A stretch of DNA of 64,000 bases from Acidobacteriota bacterium (GTDB lineage Bacteria; Acidobacteriota; Blastocatellia; UBA7656): the NCBI GenBank assembly GCA_016201275.1, contig JACQDB010000104.1, forward strand, positions 17,207 through 81,206, written 5' to 3'. Positions 45,986-55,625 of this stretch are shown piece by piece. Position numbers and translations under genes: made by a program. Within the stretch, counting starts at the first letter, position 1. Each line of letters begins with the position of its first letter. The notes beneath the pieces were generated by a model that worked only from the letters and a program-made list of their open reading frames with translations, ran no database searches and was not told the origin of the DNA.

Positions 45986-48900
45986 GCGCCGAATAAATCG
46001 CGCCCGAAGCAAACGATTTATTGATGTGCAAAGCCACGGCAGCGGCTTTATCACGCGCCTGTTTCACCGCGACAAATGCTTCAATGCGTTTTTCGATAGC
46101 CGTTTTCTCGTCGGGGCGTTTCGCTTCGCTGGCGCGCAAACGCTCTAAAGCGATGGCGCGATCCAGCCGTCCCAAACGCGCCGACGCATCCGCCAGCGCC
46201 AAAATTAAATCGTTTTGCGCCGTCGCCGCTGCCGCTTCATTCAACTCCGCCAGCATTCGCAAGCCGGTGATTTTTGCTTTGGTAATTTCCAGCGATGGCT
46301 CGAAAATGGCTGTGGTAGCCGTTTCTGCGGTTTCGCCTCCGGTCAATGCCTGCCGCGCCGCTGCGCTCAATAACGATTTACCATCGGCTTCCCCTTCGGT
46401 CAAACGGATCGCCGCTTGGTCGCGCTGCAACTTGCTGTAGAGCGCAATCAATTGTCCGCGTGAACTTCCGGCGCGGAACGCAATCGCCGAAGTCAATATG
46501 GCATCGGGGTCAAGATACAGCGCCCGCTCGAAATTCTTTGCCGCTTCCGCATCTTGGTTGCCACGGCGATTCAGCAATCCAAGTTTGACCTGCGCCACGG
46601 CTTCCAGCGGCCCCTTGACTCTGGCAAGCGTAGTTTGCGCCCGTTCCATATTGCCCGTGCTTTCATCAAAGGCCGCCCCTGCCAGCAACGCTCCGCCCTC
46701 CTGCTGCACACCTGCGGTCTGGAACAAGCGTTGAATTTTTTCCGCAGAACTTTTATCCGCTTTGGCAATCTCGCCGACTACTTCAGCAAGCTGCGCCTTG
46801 ACGCTGTTCGGCGTCGCACGCTCCTGCAACATAGTCAAAACTCTATCCATCGCTTCGCCATTTTTTCCAGCGGCAGCCATAGCGCGAACCAACTCCAATT
46901 TATTGACTGCATCATCGGGGTTCGTCGTCGCTATCTGTTCGCGGAAGCCAACGGCATCGCCGTAGCGATTGATTCGTGCAGCGGTTTCGGCAGCCAATTG
47001 CAGCGCACCTAAATTATCGGTCGAGCGATCCACCAACAGCTTCAACAACCGCGAGGCTTCGTCATTGCGTCCGCGTCGCGCTTCGATTTCGGCAAGCCCC
47101 GCCAGGCTCGCGTCACTTGCATAACGCCACTGCGAATCTTTTTTATAGACCTCGTAAAGCAAGGCTTCGGCCTCTTGCTCTTTGTGTTCGGCAAGCAACA
47201 AGGCATAAGCCTTCAAACAATGTTCGTGCATACCGCCCTGGCTATCACTCTCGTCTTCGCTGCTCGCATCCGAGCGGACAGACTTCTCTTGCTCGTTACT
47301 TTCCAAGCCGCAATACTGGCGCAATTCCGCCACCGCTGTCGCCGTGTTGCCGCCGGTTCGCAATTCAATCAAGGCAGAGGCCAGCGGCAACCACTCATAA
47401 TGATCGGTCGCTGTGCGGTTGCTTTCGTCATCGCTCGATGGCTCTTCATAGGTCAAGGCAATCTCCTCTTGCTCTCTTTTGATTTCGCTCACCAACGCTT
47501 TGGCTTCCGCCCAGGAATTCGAGCGCATCAGATAATCGAGGAAACGATGGCGGAAGTCGCTCAAATCACGCGCCGGATTCACCACCTCGTCGCCTACGTA
47601 ATATTCGCCATCGTATTCGGGCGTGCCAAAGGTCGCCCGCGCAATCTCTACATAACGCCCGTGCATAGCGCGATAGATGCCGGTCAGCAAATGTTCAGGC
47701 AGCAGATGACCGTCAACGATGTCGCGGCCTATGCCGAGATTATCGGGCAGACGATTCAAAATATTTTCAAACGTCGAAGCGACCGCCGGTTGCAGTTTGG
47801 TATCAGCGCGCTCGGCCATCTGTCCGAGCAGCGTCGTCAACAAGCCGCTGCGATCCGTATTATCGTTGTGGCGACGTGGCCGATTAATAAAGGCGACGAT
47901 GAAATTTTCCAATGACGGCAGGGCTTCGCGCAAAAAGCCGTTATCGGCCATGACTTTCAAATACGCCTCGGCCTGATCTATGGTCACGCGCCCACTCATC
48001 ATCGCGTTCCACGCCGCCAACGCGCCTTGCTTGTCACCCTGCGCCAACAACACTGCGCCGCGCATCACCGCCACTTGGTGATCGCCCGGCGCTAACTCGG
48101 CGGCAAGCGCCAGATGATTCATTGCCCCTTTGCTATCTTTGCGCTGTAGATCGTAAGCCGCCTGTTCGAGTTGCGCGGCAGCGCTTTTCGGCTCGCCTTC
48201 GATTTCCGCCGCTGTCAATTTTCGACCGGCATCTTCGCGTCCGGCCAGGCTTAACCAGTAACCATAATTTCTGGCGGAGATGAACCAATCATCGCCAACC
48301 AATGTTTGATTGCGATCAACTTTTCTGCCGAGCATCTGCCCAATCGGGCGTATGTCCAAAGCGCTCTTGAAAAAGTTTTCCGTCGTCGCTGAACGGTCTT
48401 TCAAAAACAAGCCTACTTCGGCATTGCGCGAAGCGACCCACGCCGCTGATTGATTGGCATGGGCAATCGCCGTGCGCGCCATCTCGGCTTCGTTATGAGC
48501 AATCAAAAAATTAATCACCTGTAGTTGATAGGAATTGTATGCTGAAGCCACGCGCTGCAATTCATCGCGGTGATTGCCTTCGAGCAGCAAGGTCAAATAG
48601 CGCTCGACCCAATCGCTGTTGCTTTCTGATAATGGCCCGGTGAACGCCGCAAACGAAGCGCGCAACGACGCGAGTTCGCGGTCGCGGTCGCCTGCCAAGC
48701 GATACTGCTCGGCGATTTGAGTTTGATAATCGAAGCGATTTTTGAACGGGTCGCGGGCAAACTCTGCGGTCAGAATTTCCGCCGCACGAGCATAGGCGGC
48801 GCGACGATTATAAAACGCCAACAGGCCGCGCAAATTGTCGTAATAAAAATTCTCTTCGGCTTTGATGCGCGCTTTGAACGACAGGTTTTTGATGCGCGTC

Positions 48901-51900
48901 AACAACTGTTCTTCCACTTCGACCAACCCCGCGCCGTGCGCTATGCCGACATAATGCAGCAGCGTTTCTTTATCGCCATAGGTTTGATATTTGGCGGCCT
49001 CTGCGACCAGCGTCGCCGCTACGTCCGAGGCTTCTTTTGGCGAAGCGTATTCCAACACACCCGCCCCGAAATCGGCTCTCAGAGTCGTATCCAGGCTATT
49101 GACGAGGCTCTTGGCTCTGCCGCCATCGGCGTCTTTCGAGTTCGCGCCGATGGCTTCGTACTGCGCTCGCAAGCGCAGCAACTTTTGCAAAGCCGTGGGC
49201 GCGGGTTCGGTCTTCATCAACGAGCGCGTGTAGTTCTGGAACGCTTCGCCGCTGACATATTCATCTTTTAAGACCTTTGGTATTTTGGCAAACGTCGCCT
49301 CATATTGGCGCACGGCTTCGCTGTGCAAGCCCCAAGACGCCAGCTTTGCGGCCATCGCCAATTCGTCTTCGATTTTCGGATTCTTCTTTGACGCCAGTGC
49401 TTGTCGCAAGGTCTGCACCGCATCGTTGCGTTTGCCTTGCGAGAGCTGCAAACGCGCCACCTCGATCAACCATGACGAATCGCGCCCCGACAGCGTCCAG
49501 CCTTCGCGCAGCACCGCTATAGCTTCATCAAAGCGTTTCTGGCGCGCCAGAGTTGACGCCAACGCGAAACGCAAATCCGTGCGTTGCGGTTCATTGGTCA
49601 CGGCCAAGCGATATTGTTCGGACGCCCCCGCTACGTTGCCGAAGCGTTCGTACATACGCCCAAGCACCAGTTGCCAGCGATAATTTTTGAACGCCTCTTG
49701 GGTCAGTTTTTCATAATAGGCGGTCAGACGCTCAACCAGATTGTGCTTCTCTGCATAATCAATCGCCGCCGCCAGACGGGTTTCATCTTCGGGAAAGGTG
49801 TTGATGATTTCAATATGCTGGTCAACCGCGTCTTGATATTTGCCCAGCAGCGTGAGCGTTTTAATCATCCCCAAACGCAGTTCGGCGACTTGATCTTTGG
49901 CCTTGTCGCCACCCGCATCGCGTATCTCTTTCAGTCCGGTTTGGTAAAGCTCTGCAAGGTCGTTCAATTTATTCGCCGCGCCCAGAGTCTTCGCCAGTTC
50001 GCTGAAAACTTCGGTGTCGGTGCGGTTATCGTGGTAAAAAGTTCGCAAAGTTTTTTCGGCATCGTCCAGCCGATTGGCGTCAAATTGTCGCCGCGCCAAT
50101 TGCAACGTGATGGCACGAATATTCGCGCCCTGGGCTTTCGCCAATGTGCGTTTGTATAAATCGAGCGAACGCTCAACCAGCCCTGCGCGCCAATAAAACT
50201 TGGCCGACTCTTCGACCACGCCGACGTTAGTAGGATAATCGGCAACCAGTTTATCAATGACGCCGAGCGCCGCATCCACTTGATTTTTGCGCTCAAGAAA
50301 AGCTGCCAGTTGCAAGCGATACATCATCGCTTCGCGTTCATCACGCGCCACTGCGGCAAGCCTTGCCAAAACCTGTTGCTCATCTTCGGGGCGCAGAATC
50401 TGATGGAACAGGTCACGAATGGATTCAAGAAAACTGACATCCGACGAGCGCGCAACTTCGGTGCGAAGCAGGGCGAGAGCATCGGCGATTTGTTCGCGTT
50501 CGGCTAAATAAGTAGCGTAGCCAATCACCATCTGCCAATCGTTTTGATGCGCCGCAATCACGCGGTTGTATTGCGCGGCGATTTTTTCGGCAAGCCCTTT
50601 GCGCCGCGCCAACTGCGCCAGTCGTTTGGCCACGGTGTCGCGCCCGTCGCCGGGTTCATTCAACACCTTGACGTATTCCGCTATGGCCGCATCCAGGTCG
50701 CCTTTGCCTTCATAAACCGCGCCCATACGATAAGCGTATAAATTTCCGTCGCCCGTCGTCTGGCGCAAATCGCGGAAGACGCGCAAGGCTTGATCGAATT
50801 GATAATAGTCCCAATAAACCGTAGCGACTTCTAGGTAGGTTTCGCGTTCGCCGGGTTCCTGTCTGGTGAGTTTATCCCATTGCTCACCGGCGCGTTTGAA
50901 GTCGCCTAGCTGGGCATAAACTTCACCGGCCTTGATGCGATATTCATGTTTTGCTGGATAGACCTCGGCCATTTTCTCCAAGGTTTGCGCCGATTCTTCA
51001 TACAATTTGTCGGCGGTCTGCCCGAACGAGCGCGTCAAATCCGCCAGGCGATCTGCATACTGCGTTTCGCCGGGGTAAAGCGTCGCCAGTTGCCGATAGG
51101 CAGTCAACGCTTCGTCGTGATGCGACAACCACAAAGCGGCATCCGCATGGAAAGTTTGATAGGCGAACTTGGCATCAATTTTATTGGCAGGCGCGACATT
51201 GGTAGCTGTCTTAGATTGCGCTTCAGCCTGTCGGTATTTGTCGCGCAGTTGATTTTTGCTCGACAACCAGGCGAGGTACGGTTCACGTATTGAGCGGTCA
51301 GCGAAATAATATTGTGCAGATAATTTTTCCCACTGCGCGTAGTCTTTGACGTTGTTGAGATAAGTCAGCATTCCGCGCACGAAAAACAGATTGCGCGGAA
51401 AACGCTTGTGCGAATAGTCGTATAAATCGTAAGCGAGTTTCTGATCCCAATCGAGATTATCGCCCGCCGCGCTCGCGCCATATCCGGCGAAGCGATAGAG
51501 GTATTCGGAAATCTCTTCTTCATCGAAAACGTCTATCAACTGACGAGAGTAGCGCGCCAGTTCTTTGCCGCGTTTTTCACGCACGTACCAACGCGCCAGC
51601 CGATGATACCAGGTGTTGGAATCGAATTGGCGAATCGCTGTGTCATACGCCTTCAACTGTTCGTTGACGATTTGCGCCTGTCCCAACCAGCGCAGAAATC
51701 GCTCGTACAAACCTTCTTCTCGCGGATGCTTGCGAATCTCGCTCCAGAAAAACGCGATGGTCTCTTTCTGTTTTTCATCCGCCGCCAGCGATGCCACATA
51801 ACGCTCTAGCACGGTGCTGTAATTGATCGGGCGCTTGTCTTCTCTGGCTTCACCGGAATCGAATTCCTCTTCATCGCTTGTGTCGTTTTGTTCGGAAGCC

Positions 51901-53789
51901 GATTTGTCATCTGTAGGCTCGTAAGTGTCGCTGTAAGCTTCGAGGTTGTATTTGATTTTATCGAACATCGCATCAAAGCCCGGCGAGATCGTATAAGCCC
52001 AGCGCTTGGTCGAAGCCGGAATCAGTTGCGTGCCTTTCGGGCGCGTCTTGGCCAAACGGTCAAGCAGCGGCAAAAGCAGTGCGCGTTCATTCGTGCGGTC
52101 TGCCAAAGCGACATAGGAATCGGCCATCCTCAGCGTCACCGCAACATAGCTTGGCGAATCGGGAAACAGCGTTTGAAATTCGCGTCCGGCGGCAATCGCT
52201 AGTTTGTGTTCGCCCATCGTCGCAAAGACCTGGACGACGCCCAGATACATTTCACCTAAATATTTCGATTGCGGAAACTCTGCTTTGAAAGCGTTGAAGA
52301 TGCGATAGGCAAAAGCGCGATTGAAAAATCCGGCGGCGGCTTTTTCTTCGCTGGCGAATTCGGTCTTGGGGTCTGTGCCGGACAAAATCAATGACAACAC
52401 ACCGTTCATAAAACCGGGGTGTTGATCCAGCTCGGCGATGTCTTTGTAGAGCGACAAATCGCCTGTGCCAACTCGCGTTGGCGTGCCTGCGGCGTCAATC
52501 ATGGTTTGAAACAAATGATAGAGAGCCGCTTCACGCGATGGACTCGACGCCTGCAATTTACCCAGTAAATACAGGGTGTATAGATAGCGTGACGCTTGAT
52601 CGAAATTGCCTATCGAAGCGTACATCGCCGACACGGTTTCGATTTCGCTGGCTGGCCAACTCGCTGCGCGCACCGGTTGCGGCGTCGTTGGATTGGTGTT
52701 GTTTGCGGGATTCGGGTTGCGACCGGCGCGACGTTCTTCCAACTGCCGCAGCACCATTGAGGCTTGCTCGTAGTTGCCTTCATAAGCGAAGAAACTGAAC
52801 AGGCGACCGGCGGTTTGCAGATCGCTCGCGCCTGCTTTGAAGCGGTCTTGCAAGGTGCGGCGAGCAACGCGATAGCGCCCGAAGCGGCGCAGCAGATCGT
52901 AATAGTCGCTGGCGATTTTGCGCGGCCAGTTGGGATTGAAGGCGGCGGAATAAACCTCTTCGGCGGCGCGGCGGTCGTTGGATTTTTCCAGTATCTCGGC
53001 GCGGGTCTTCAAGAAGTAATTCAGTTCATTTGGAAATTTCGTTTGCAGCGAAGTCAAAACCGCGAGCGCCTCTTTGTCCTGTTTAGCGAGGCGCAATTCT
53101 TCCACATAATCTTTGACGGGTTGAACATTCGCGGCGTCTTCGGCGACCAGTTCAGCGAAGAAATCGGCGGGCTTGAATTCTTTGAGCGCGTAAGCACGCA
53201 CCAGACCGGCGGCGGTTTTATAAATCGGCGCACGTTCGGTGACCGGCAGCGCCTTGGCCAGTTCGCGCAGAGTTTTCACTTCGTCGGCATAGCGAGCGCG
53301 GTTGTGATAAAAGACCGACAAGCGACGCAGAGCATCGGGCGAACGGCGTTTCAACTCGGCGTACTGATTCATTTCGGTGATGGCTTGATCGAATTGGCCT
53401 AAGCGTTCGGCGAGTCTGGCGGAATGCAAACGCAAGCGCGCATCTTTCGGGAATTGCGTTTCGAGGGCGCTGATTTTTTCAAGCGCCACGGCATAAGGCC
53501 GCGCCACCGATGCGCTAGTGCCAAAGAACTCTTCATTGGTATAGAGCGCGTCATCAAGTTGAGCTTGCGGAGCGCGATTCGGATCAGCCGGTCGAATCGG
53601 CGCATTAGCCGCGCCTTTGGTCTGCGCCGCGCCTTTGGCTGTATTGGTCGCCGCGCCTTTTTGCCTTGCCGCAGGGGTTGCAGATTTCTGAGTCGTTGAT
53701 TTCGTTTTCTGCACGACGACAAACGTCGCCACCGCTACCGAAGCAAACGAAATCAAAATTACTGCCGCAAAATATATTCGTCTTCGCAT
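45969..53789 (-). CDS. giant TPR-repeat protein
   Basis: A 2606-residue protein: an N-terminal membrane helix (about 6-25), a 75-residue Ala/Thr/Lys-rich linker, then almost entirely alpha-helical tetratricopeptide-like repeats to the C-terminus, with the usual A/G/Y/A spacing (for example AITEMNQYAELKRRSPDALRRLSVFYHNRARYAD). Probably anchored in the inner membrane with the repeats in the periplasm as a scaffold. Acidic inserts (SEQNDTSDEEEFDS, SSEDESDSQGG) break it. The ATG at 53789 is used since the helix begins there; it follows the PLD gene by 20 bp. The stop lies in a REP unit. Partners unknown. Confidence 0.9.
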   Translation of the reverse strand: MRRRIYFAAVILISFASVAVATFVVVQKTKSTTQKSATPAARQKGAATNTAKGAAQTKGAANAPIRPADPNRAPQAQLDDALYTNEEFFGTSASVARPYAVALEKISALETQFPKDARLRLHSARLAERLGQFDQAITEMNQYAELKRRSPDALRRLSVFYHNRARYADEVKTLRELAKALPVTERAPIYKTAAGLVRAYALKEFKPADFFAELVAEDAANVQPVKDYVEELRLAKQDKEALAVLTSLQTKFPNELNYFLKTRAEILEKSNDRRAAEEVYSAAFNPNWPRKIASDYYDLLRRFGRYRVARRTLQDRFKAGASDLQTAGRLFSFFAYEGNYEQASMVLRQLEERRAGRNPNPANNTNPTTPQPVRAASWPASEIETVSAMYASIGNFDQASRYLYTLYLLGKLQASSPSREAALYHLFQTMIDAAGTPTRVGTGDLSLYKDIAELDQHPGFMNGVLSLILSGTDPKTEFASEEKAAAGFFNRAFAYRIFNAFKAEFPQSKYLGEMYLGVVQVFATMGEHKLAIAAGREFQTLFPDSPSYVAVTLRMADSYVALADRTNERALLLPLLDRLAKTRPKGTQLIPASTKRWAYTISPGFDAMFDKIKYNLEAYSDTYEPTDDKSASEQNDTSDEEEFDSGEAREDKRPINYSTVLERYVASLAADEKQKETIAFFWSEIRKHPREEGLYERFLRWLGQAQIVNEQLKAYDTAIRQFDSNTWYHRLARWYVREKRGKELARYSRQLIDVFDEEEISEYLYRFAGYGASAAGDNLDWDQKLAYDLYDYSHKRFPRNLFFVRGMLTYLNNVKDYAQWEKLSAQYYFADRSIREPYLAWLSSKNQLRDKYRQAEAQSKTATNVAPANKIDAKFAYQTFHADAALWLSHHDEALTAYRQLATLYPGETQYADRLADLTRSFGQTADKLYEESAQTLEKMAEVYPAKHEYRIKAGEVYAQLGDFKRAGEQWDKLTRQEPGERETYLEVATVYWDYYQFDQALRVFRDLRQTTGDGNLYAYRMGAVYEGKGDLDAAIAEYVKVLNEPGDGRDTVAKRLAQLARRKGLAEKIAAQYNRVIAAHQNDWQMVIGYATYLAEREQIADALALLRTEVARSSDVSFLESIRDLFHQILRPEDEQQVLARLAAVARDEREAMMYRLQLAAFLERKNQVDAALGVIDKLVADYPTNVGVVEESAKFYWRAGLVERSLDLYKRTLAKAQGANIRAITLQLARRQFDANRLDDAEKTLRTFYHDNRTDTEVFSELAKTLGAANKLNDLAELYQTGLKEIRDAGGDKAKDQVAELRLGMIKTLTLLGKYQDAVDQHIEIINTFPEDETRLAAAIDYAEKHNLVERLTAYYEKLTQEAFKNYRWQLVLGRMYERFGNVAGASEQYRLAVTNEPQRTDLRFALASTLARQKRFDEAIAVLREGWTLSGRDSSWLIEVARLQLSQGKRNDAVQTLRQALASKKNPKIEDELAMAAKLASWGLHSEAVRQYEATFAKIPKVLKDEYVSGEAFQNYTRSLMKTEPAPTALQKLLRLRAQYEAIGANSKDADGGRAKSLVNSLDTTLRADFGAGVLEYASPKEASDVAATLVAEAAKYQTYGDKETLLHYVGIAHGAGLVEVEEQLLTRIKNLSFKARIKAEENFYYDNLRGLLAFYNRRAAYARAAEILTAEFARDPFKNRFDYQTQIAEQYRLAGDRDRELASLRASFAAFTGPLSESNSDWVERYLTLLLEGNHRDELQRVASAYNSYQLQVINFLIAHNEAEMARTAIAHANQSAAWVASRNAEVGLFLKDRSATTENFFKSALDIRPIGQMLGRKVDRNQTLVGDDWFISARNYGYWLSLAGREDAGRKLTAAEIEGEPKSAAAQLEQAAYDLQRKDSKGAMNHLALAAELAPGDHQVAVMRGAVLLAQGDKQGALAAWNAMMSGRVTIDQAEAYLKVMADNGFLREALPSLENFIVAFINRPRRHNDNTDRSGLLTTLLGQMAERADTKLQPAVASTFENILNRLPDNLGIGRDIVDGHLLPEHLLTGIYRAMHGRYVEIARATFGTPEYDGEYYVGDEVVNPARDLSDFRHRFLDYLMRSNSWAEAKALVSEIKREQEEIALTYEEPSSDDESNRTATDHYEWLPLASALIELRTGGNTATAVAELRQYCGLESNEQEKSVRSDASSEDESDSQGGMHEHCLKAYALLLAEHKEQEAEALLYEVYKKDSQWRYASDASLAGLAEIEARRGRNDEASRLLKLLVDRSTDNLGALQLAAETAARINRYGDAVGFREQIATTNPDDAVNKLELVRAMAAAGKNGEAMDRVLTMLQERATPNSVKAQLAEVVGEIAKADKSSAEKIQRLFQTAGVQQEGGALLAGAAFDESTGNMERAQTTLARVKGPLEAVAQVKLGLLNRRGNQDAEAAKNFERALYLDPDAILTSAIAFRAGSSRGQLIALYSKLQRDQAAIRLTEGEADGKSLLSAAARQALTGGETAETATTAIFEPSLEITKAKITGLRMLAELNEAAAATAQNDLILALADASARLGRLDRAIALERLRASEAKRPDEKTAIEKRIEAFVAVKQARDKAAAVALHINKSFASGAIYSARVLGN

Positions 53790-53809
53790 ATTCTTTCTCA
53801 ATTTCTTTT

Positions 53810-54952
53810 TTAGCTTTTTGCTGGAAAAGCTTGCTCTAAAACTAAAGCTCTGTAATCTAAATCCGTTGTCGCTTGATAGACCAATGGCTCGTGGTATTGG
53901 CGATGTGGAGATCCCTTTCGACGTCGCCATTCATCATGCGATGCTTGCAACCATTTTCTTTTTTCTGTTTGATTAAGTGCCTTGCTGGGCATTTTTTCAA
54001 ACCAGGCAGTAAATGGAACTTCTTCCTCATTTTCGCCGGTTTGAGGCGTAAAAATACCCCAATTGTCTCCAATTTTATTATAGAATTTATCATCCCCCAG
54101 CTCTTCTGCTCTAAAAATAAAATGAACTCTCCCATTAGCATTCGCAGAAAGCACAAGCCGCAAATTAAAATTCACCATGATTTTGCTGGAATTCTTACGC
54201 AGGGTCATTGCCAGTCTTTTATCACTTTCATCAATACCTAGAGGTTCTATACCATTAGGTTCTATGAGTTCTTTAATCAGGTTGAAATACTCATTGACCC
54301 ATTCTTTGCTTGGGAAGAGACTAACCCTTTCAACTAATCGCTGATGAGCATTCTTGTCTTTTATTGAGACTACTTTTGATTTCTTGTGATCTGATAGAGA
54401 CCAACTCGCTTTAATTTTCTTCATCTTTGAAGACAAAGACAGGCTCGGCTTTACAACAGGTTTCGGCAATGCCGATTCAATATATTGTGACAGGACTCCG
54501 ACATCTATTGACACAGATTGTTGCCATAAATCATTGAACCATTCCTGCAATTCATCCACTTGATCTTCTTTTTCAAATAACACACACATCTCAGCGCGCT
54601 CCGTCATTCCTCTCTTAGTGAAATTTGCTGAACCCACCAGCGCGCTATCTTTGGCTATGAAAATTTTGGCATGAAGGTCAGGATAGTGCCGAATACGACT
54701 GAGATTCTCTGCAATAAAATCTCGGATGTCTTTTCTCATATCTTGATTGTGAGATGAAATCCATTCCCCAACATCTGTAAGAATACGCCATGATTTGCAT
54801 CGTGCTATCAATGATTGAATATATTGCAAATTCAAATATGGACACGCAATCGAAATATCATTGCCACGCGCTAGGCGAGCAATAGCAGTATCAAATGGCG
54901 ATTGTTCGCCCTCTGCGCTTTCTTTTGTATGACATATCAATTTTATAGACAT
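53810..54952 (-). CDS. PLD-like domain protein
   Basis: A 380-residue cytosolic protein with one HKD motif: HAKIFIAKDSALVGSANFTKRG near residue 115, which is the phospholipase D/nuclease fold catalytic site. The first 110 residues hold the flanking half-sites (ISIACPYLNLQYIQSLI), and about 200 residues of unclassified sequence follow. It may act as a dimer like the single-HKD nucleases. Base composition is more AT-rich than its neighbours, and it is surrounded by REP units and RAYT, suggesting acquisition. The ATG at 54952 leads directly into the domain. Confidence 0.8.
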   Translation of the reverse strand: MSIKLICHTKESAEGEQSPFDTAIARLARGNDISIACPYLNLQYIQSLIARCKSWRILTDVGEWISSHNQDMRKDIRDFIAENLSRIRHYPDLHAKIFIAKDSALVGSANFTKRGMTERAEMCVLFEKEDQVDELQEWFNDLWQQSVSIDVGVLSQYIESALPKPVVKPSLSLSSKMKKIKASWSLSDHKKSKVVSIKDKNAHQRLVERVSLFPSKEWVNEYFNLIKELIEPNGIEPLGIDESDKRLAMTLRKNSSKIMVNFNLRLVLSANANGRVHFIFRAEELGDDKFYNKIGDNWGIFTPQTGENEEEVPFTAWFEKMPSKALNQTEKRKWLQASHDEWRRRKGSPHRQYHEPLVYQATTDLDYRALVLEQAFPAKS

Positions 54953-54965
54953 CGCATATGCCTTA

Positions 54966-55068
54966 TTTTTCGCACCAGAGGTGCGTTGGAGATTAGCCAG
55001 TGGTGAAGCCACTGGAATACGTCAGCCCTACACCTGCCGCGCCCTGAAAGGGTGCAGGAGGCATGGCT
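54966..55068. repeat. REP units between PLD and RAYT genes
   Basis: TTAGCCAGTGGTGAAGCCACTGG and GCGCCCTGAAAGGGTGCAGGAG hairpins, the same units as around the RAYT pseudogene. Confidence 0.8.
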
Positions 55069-55515
55069 TCACCACAAATATTTCTCGTCAAATTCGACTT
55101 CACTCTCTTCCAAAAACCATCTGTATTCTTCTTGAAAAGTTTTCACTCGGTGATGATCTTCTTGGTTATCAATATAATTTTTGACCGCACCAATTTTTGA
55201 AGCGCTTACCGTAAATGCGCCATAGCCAACTTGCCACGCAAACTTGATTACACCGAATTCCTCGCGAACCCATTTTGAGGAACCCGATTTAATATCTTCT
55301 AACACATCGCACAAACGATGCGTTGCGCGAAGACCAAGCAATAAGTGGACGTGGTCGTTCGTACCGCCGATGAGTTCTGGTACGCCACCAATCTTTCGCA
55401 CTTCACCTCCTAAGAATGCGTGCAGACGATTTCGCCACTCCTTGGCAATGAACGGAAAGCGATCCTTGGTGCTAAAAATCAAATGGTAGTGAAGACTCAA
55501 ATGTGTTGAGGGCAT
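55069..55515 (-). CDS. REP-associated tyrosine transposase (RAYT), intact
   Basis: A 148-residue Y1 transposase of the IS200-like RAYT group. The HUH motif is NDHVHLLLGL, followed by DIKSGSSKWV and the C-terminal catalytic Tyr in EEYRWFLEES. The start at 55515 with GGAGG upstream matches the ancestral start of the 45344-45791 pseudogene. REP units lie directly on both sides (54966-55068, 55516-55612), the arrangement expected when RAYTs act on REPs. It is likely the active source for the REPs in this window. Confidence 0.92.
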   Translation of the reverse strand: MPSTHLSLHYHLIFSTKDRFPFIAKEWRNRLHAFLGGEVRKIGGVPELIGGTNDHVHLLLGLRATHRLCDVLEDIKSGSSKWVREEFGVIKFAWQVGYGAFTVSASKIGAVKNYIDNQEDHHRVKTFQEEYRWFLEESEVEFDEKYLW

Positions 55516-55612
55516 CGCAACCTCCTGCGCCCTTTCAGGGCGCGAATGATTTTCTATCATCCCTTTCCAGTGGCTTCACCACTGGCTAATTTCCTGTGCG
55601 CCTCCGGCGCGA
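55516..55612. repeat. REP units upstream of the intact RAYT
   Basis: GCGCCCTTTCAGGGCGCG hairpin, then CCAGTGGCTTCACCACTGG and GCGCCTCCGGCGC. It forms the other flank of the intact RAYT. Confidence 0.8.
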
Positions 55613-55625
55613 TGGAATTTATTGC

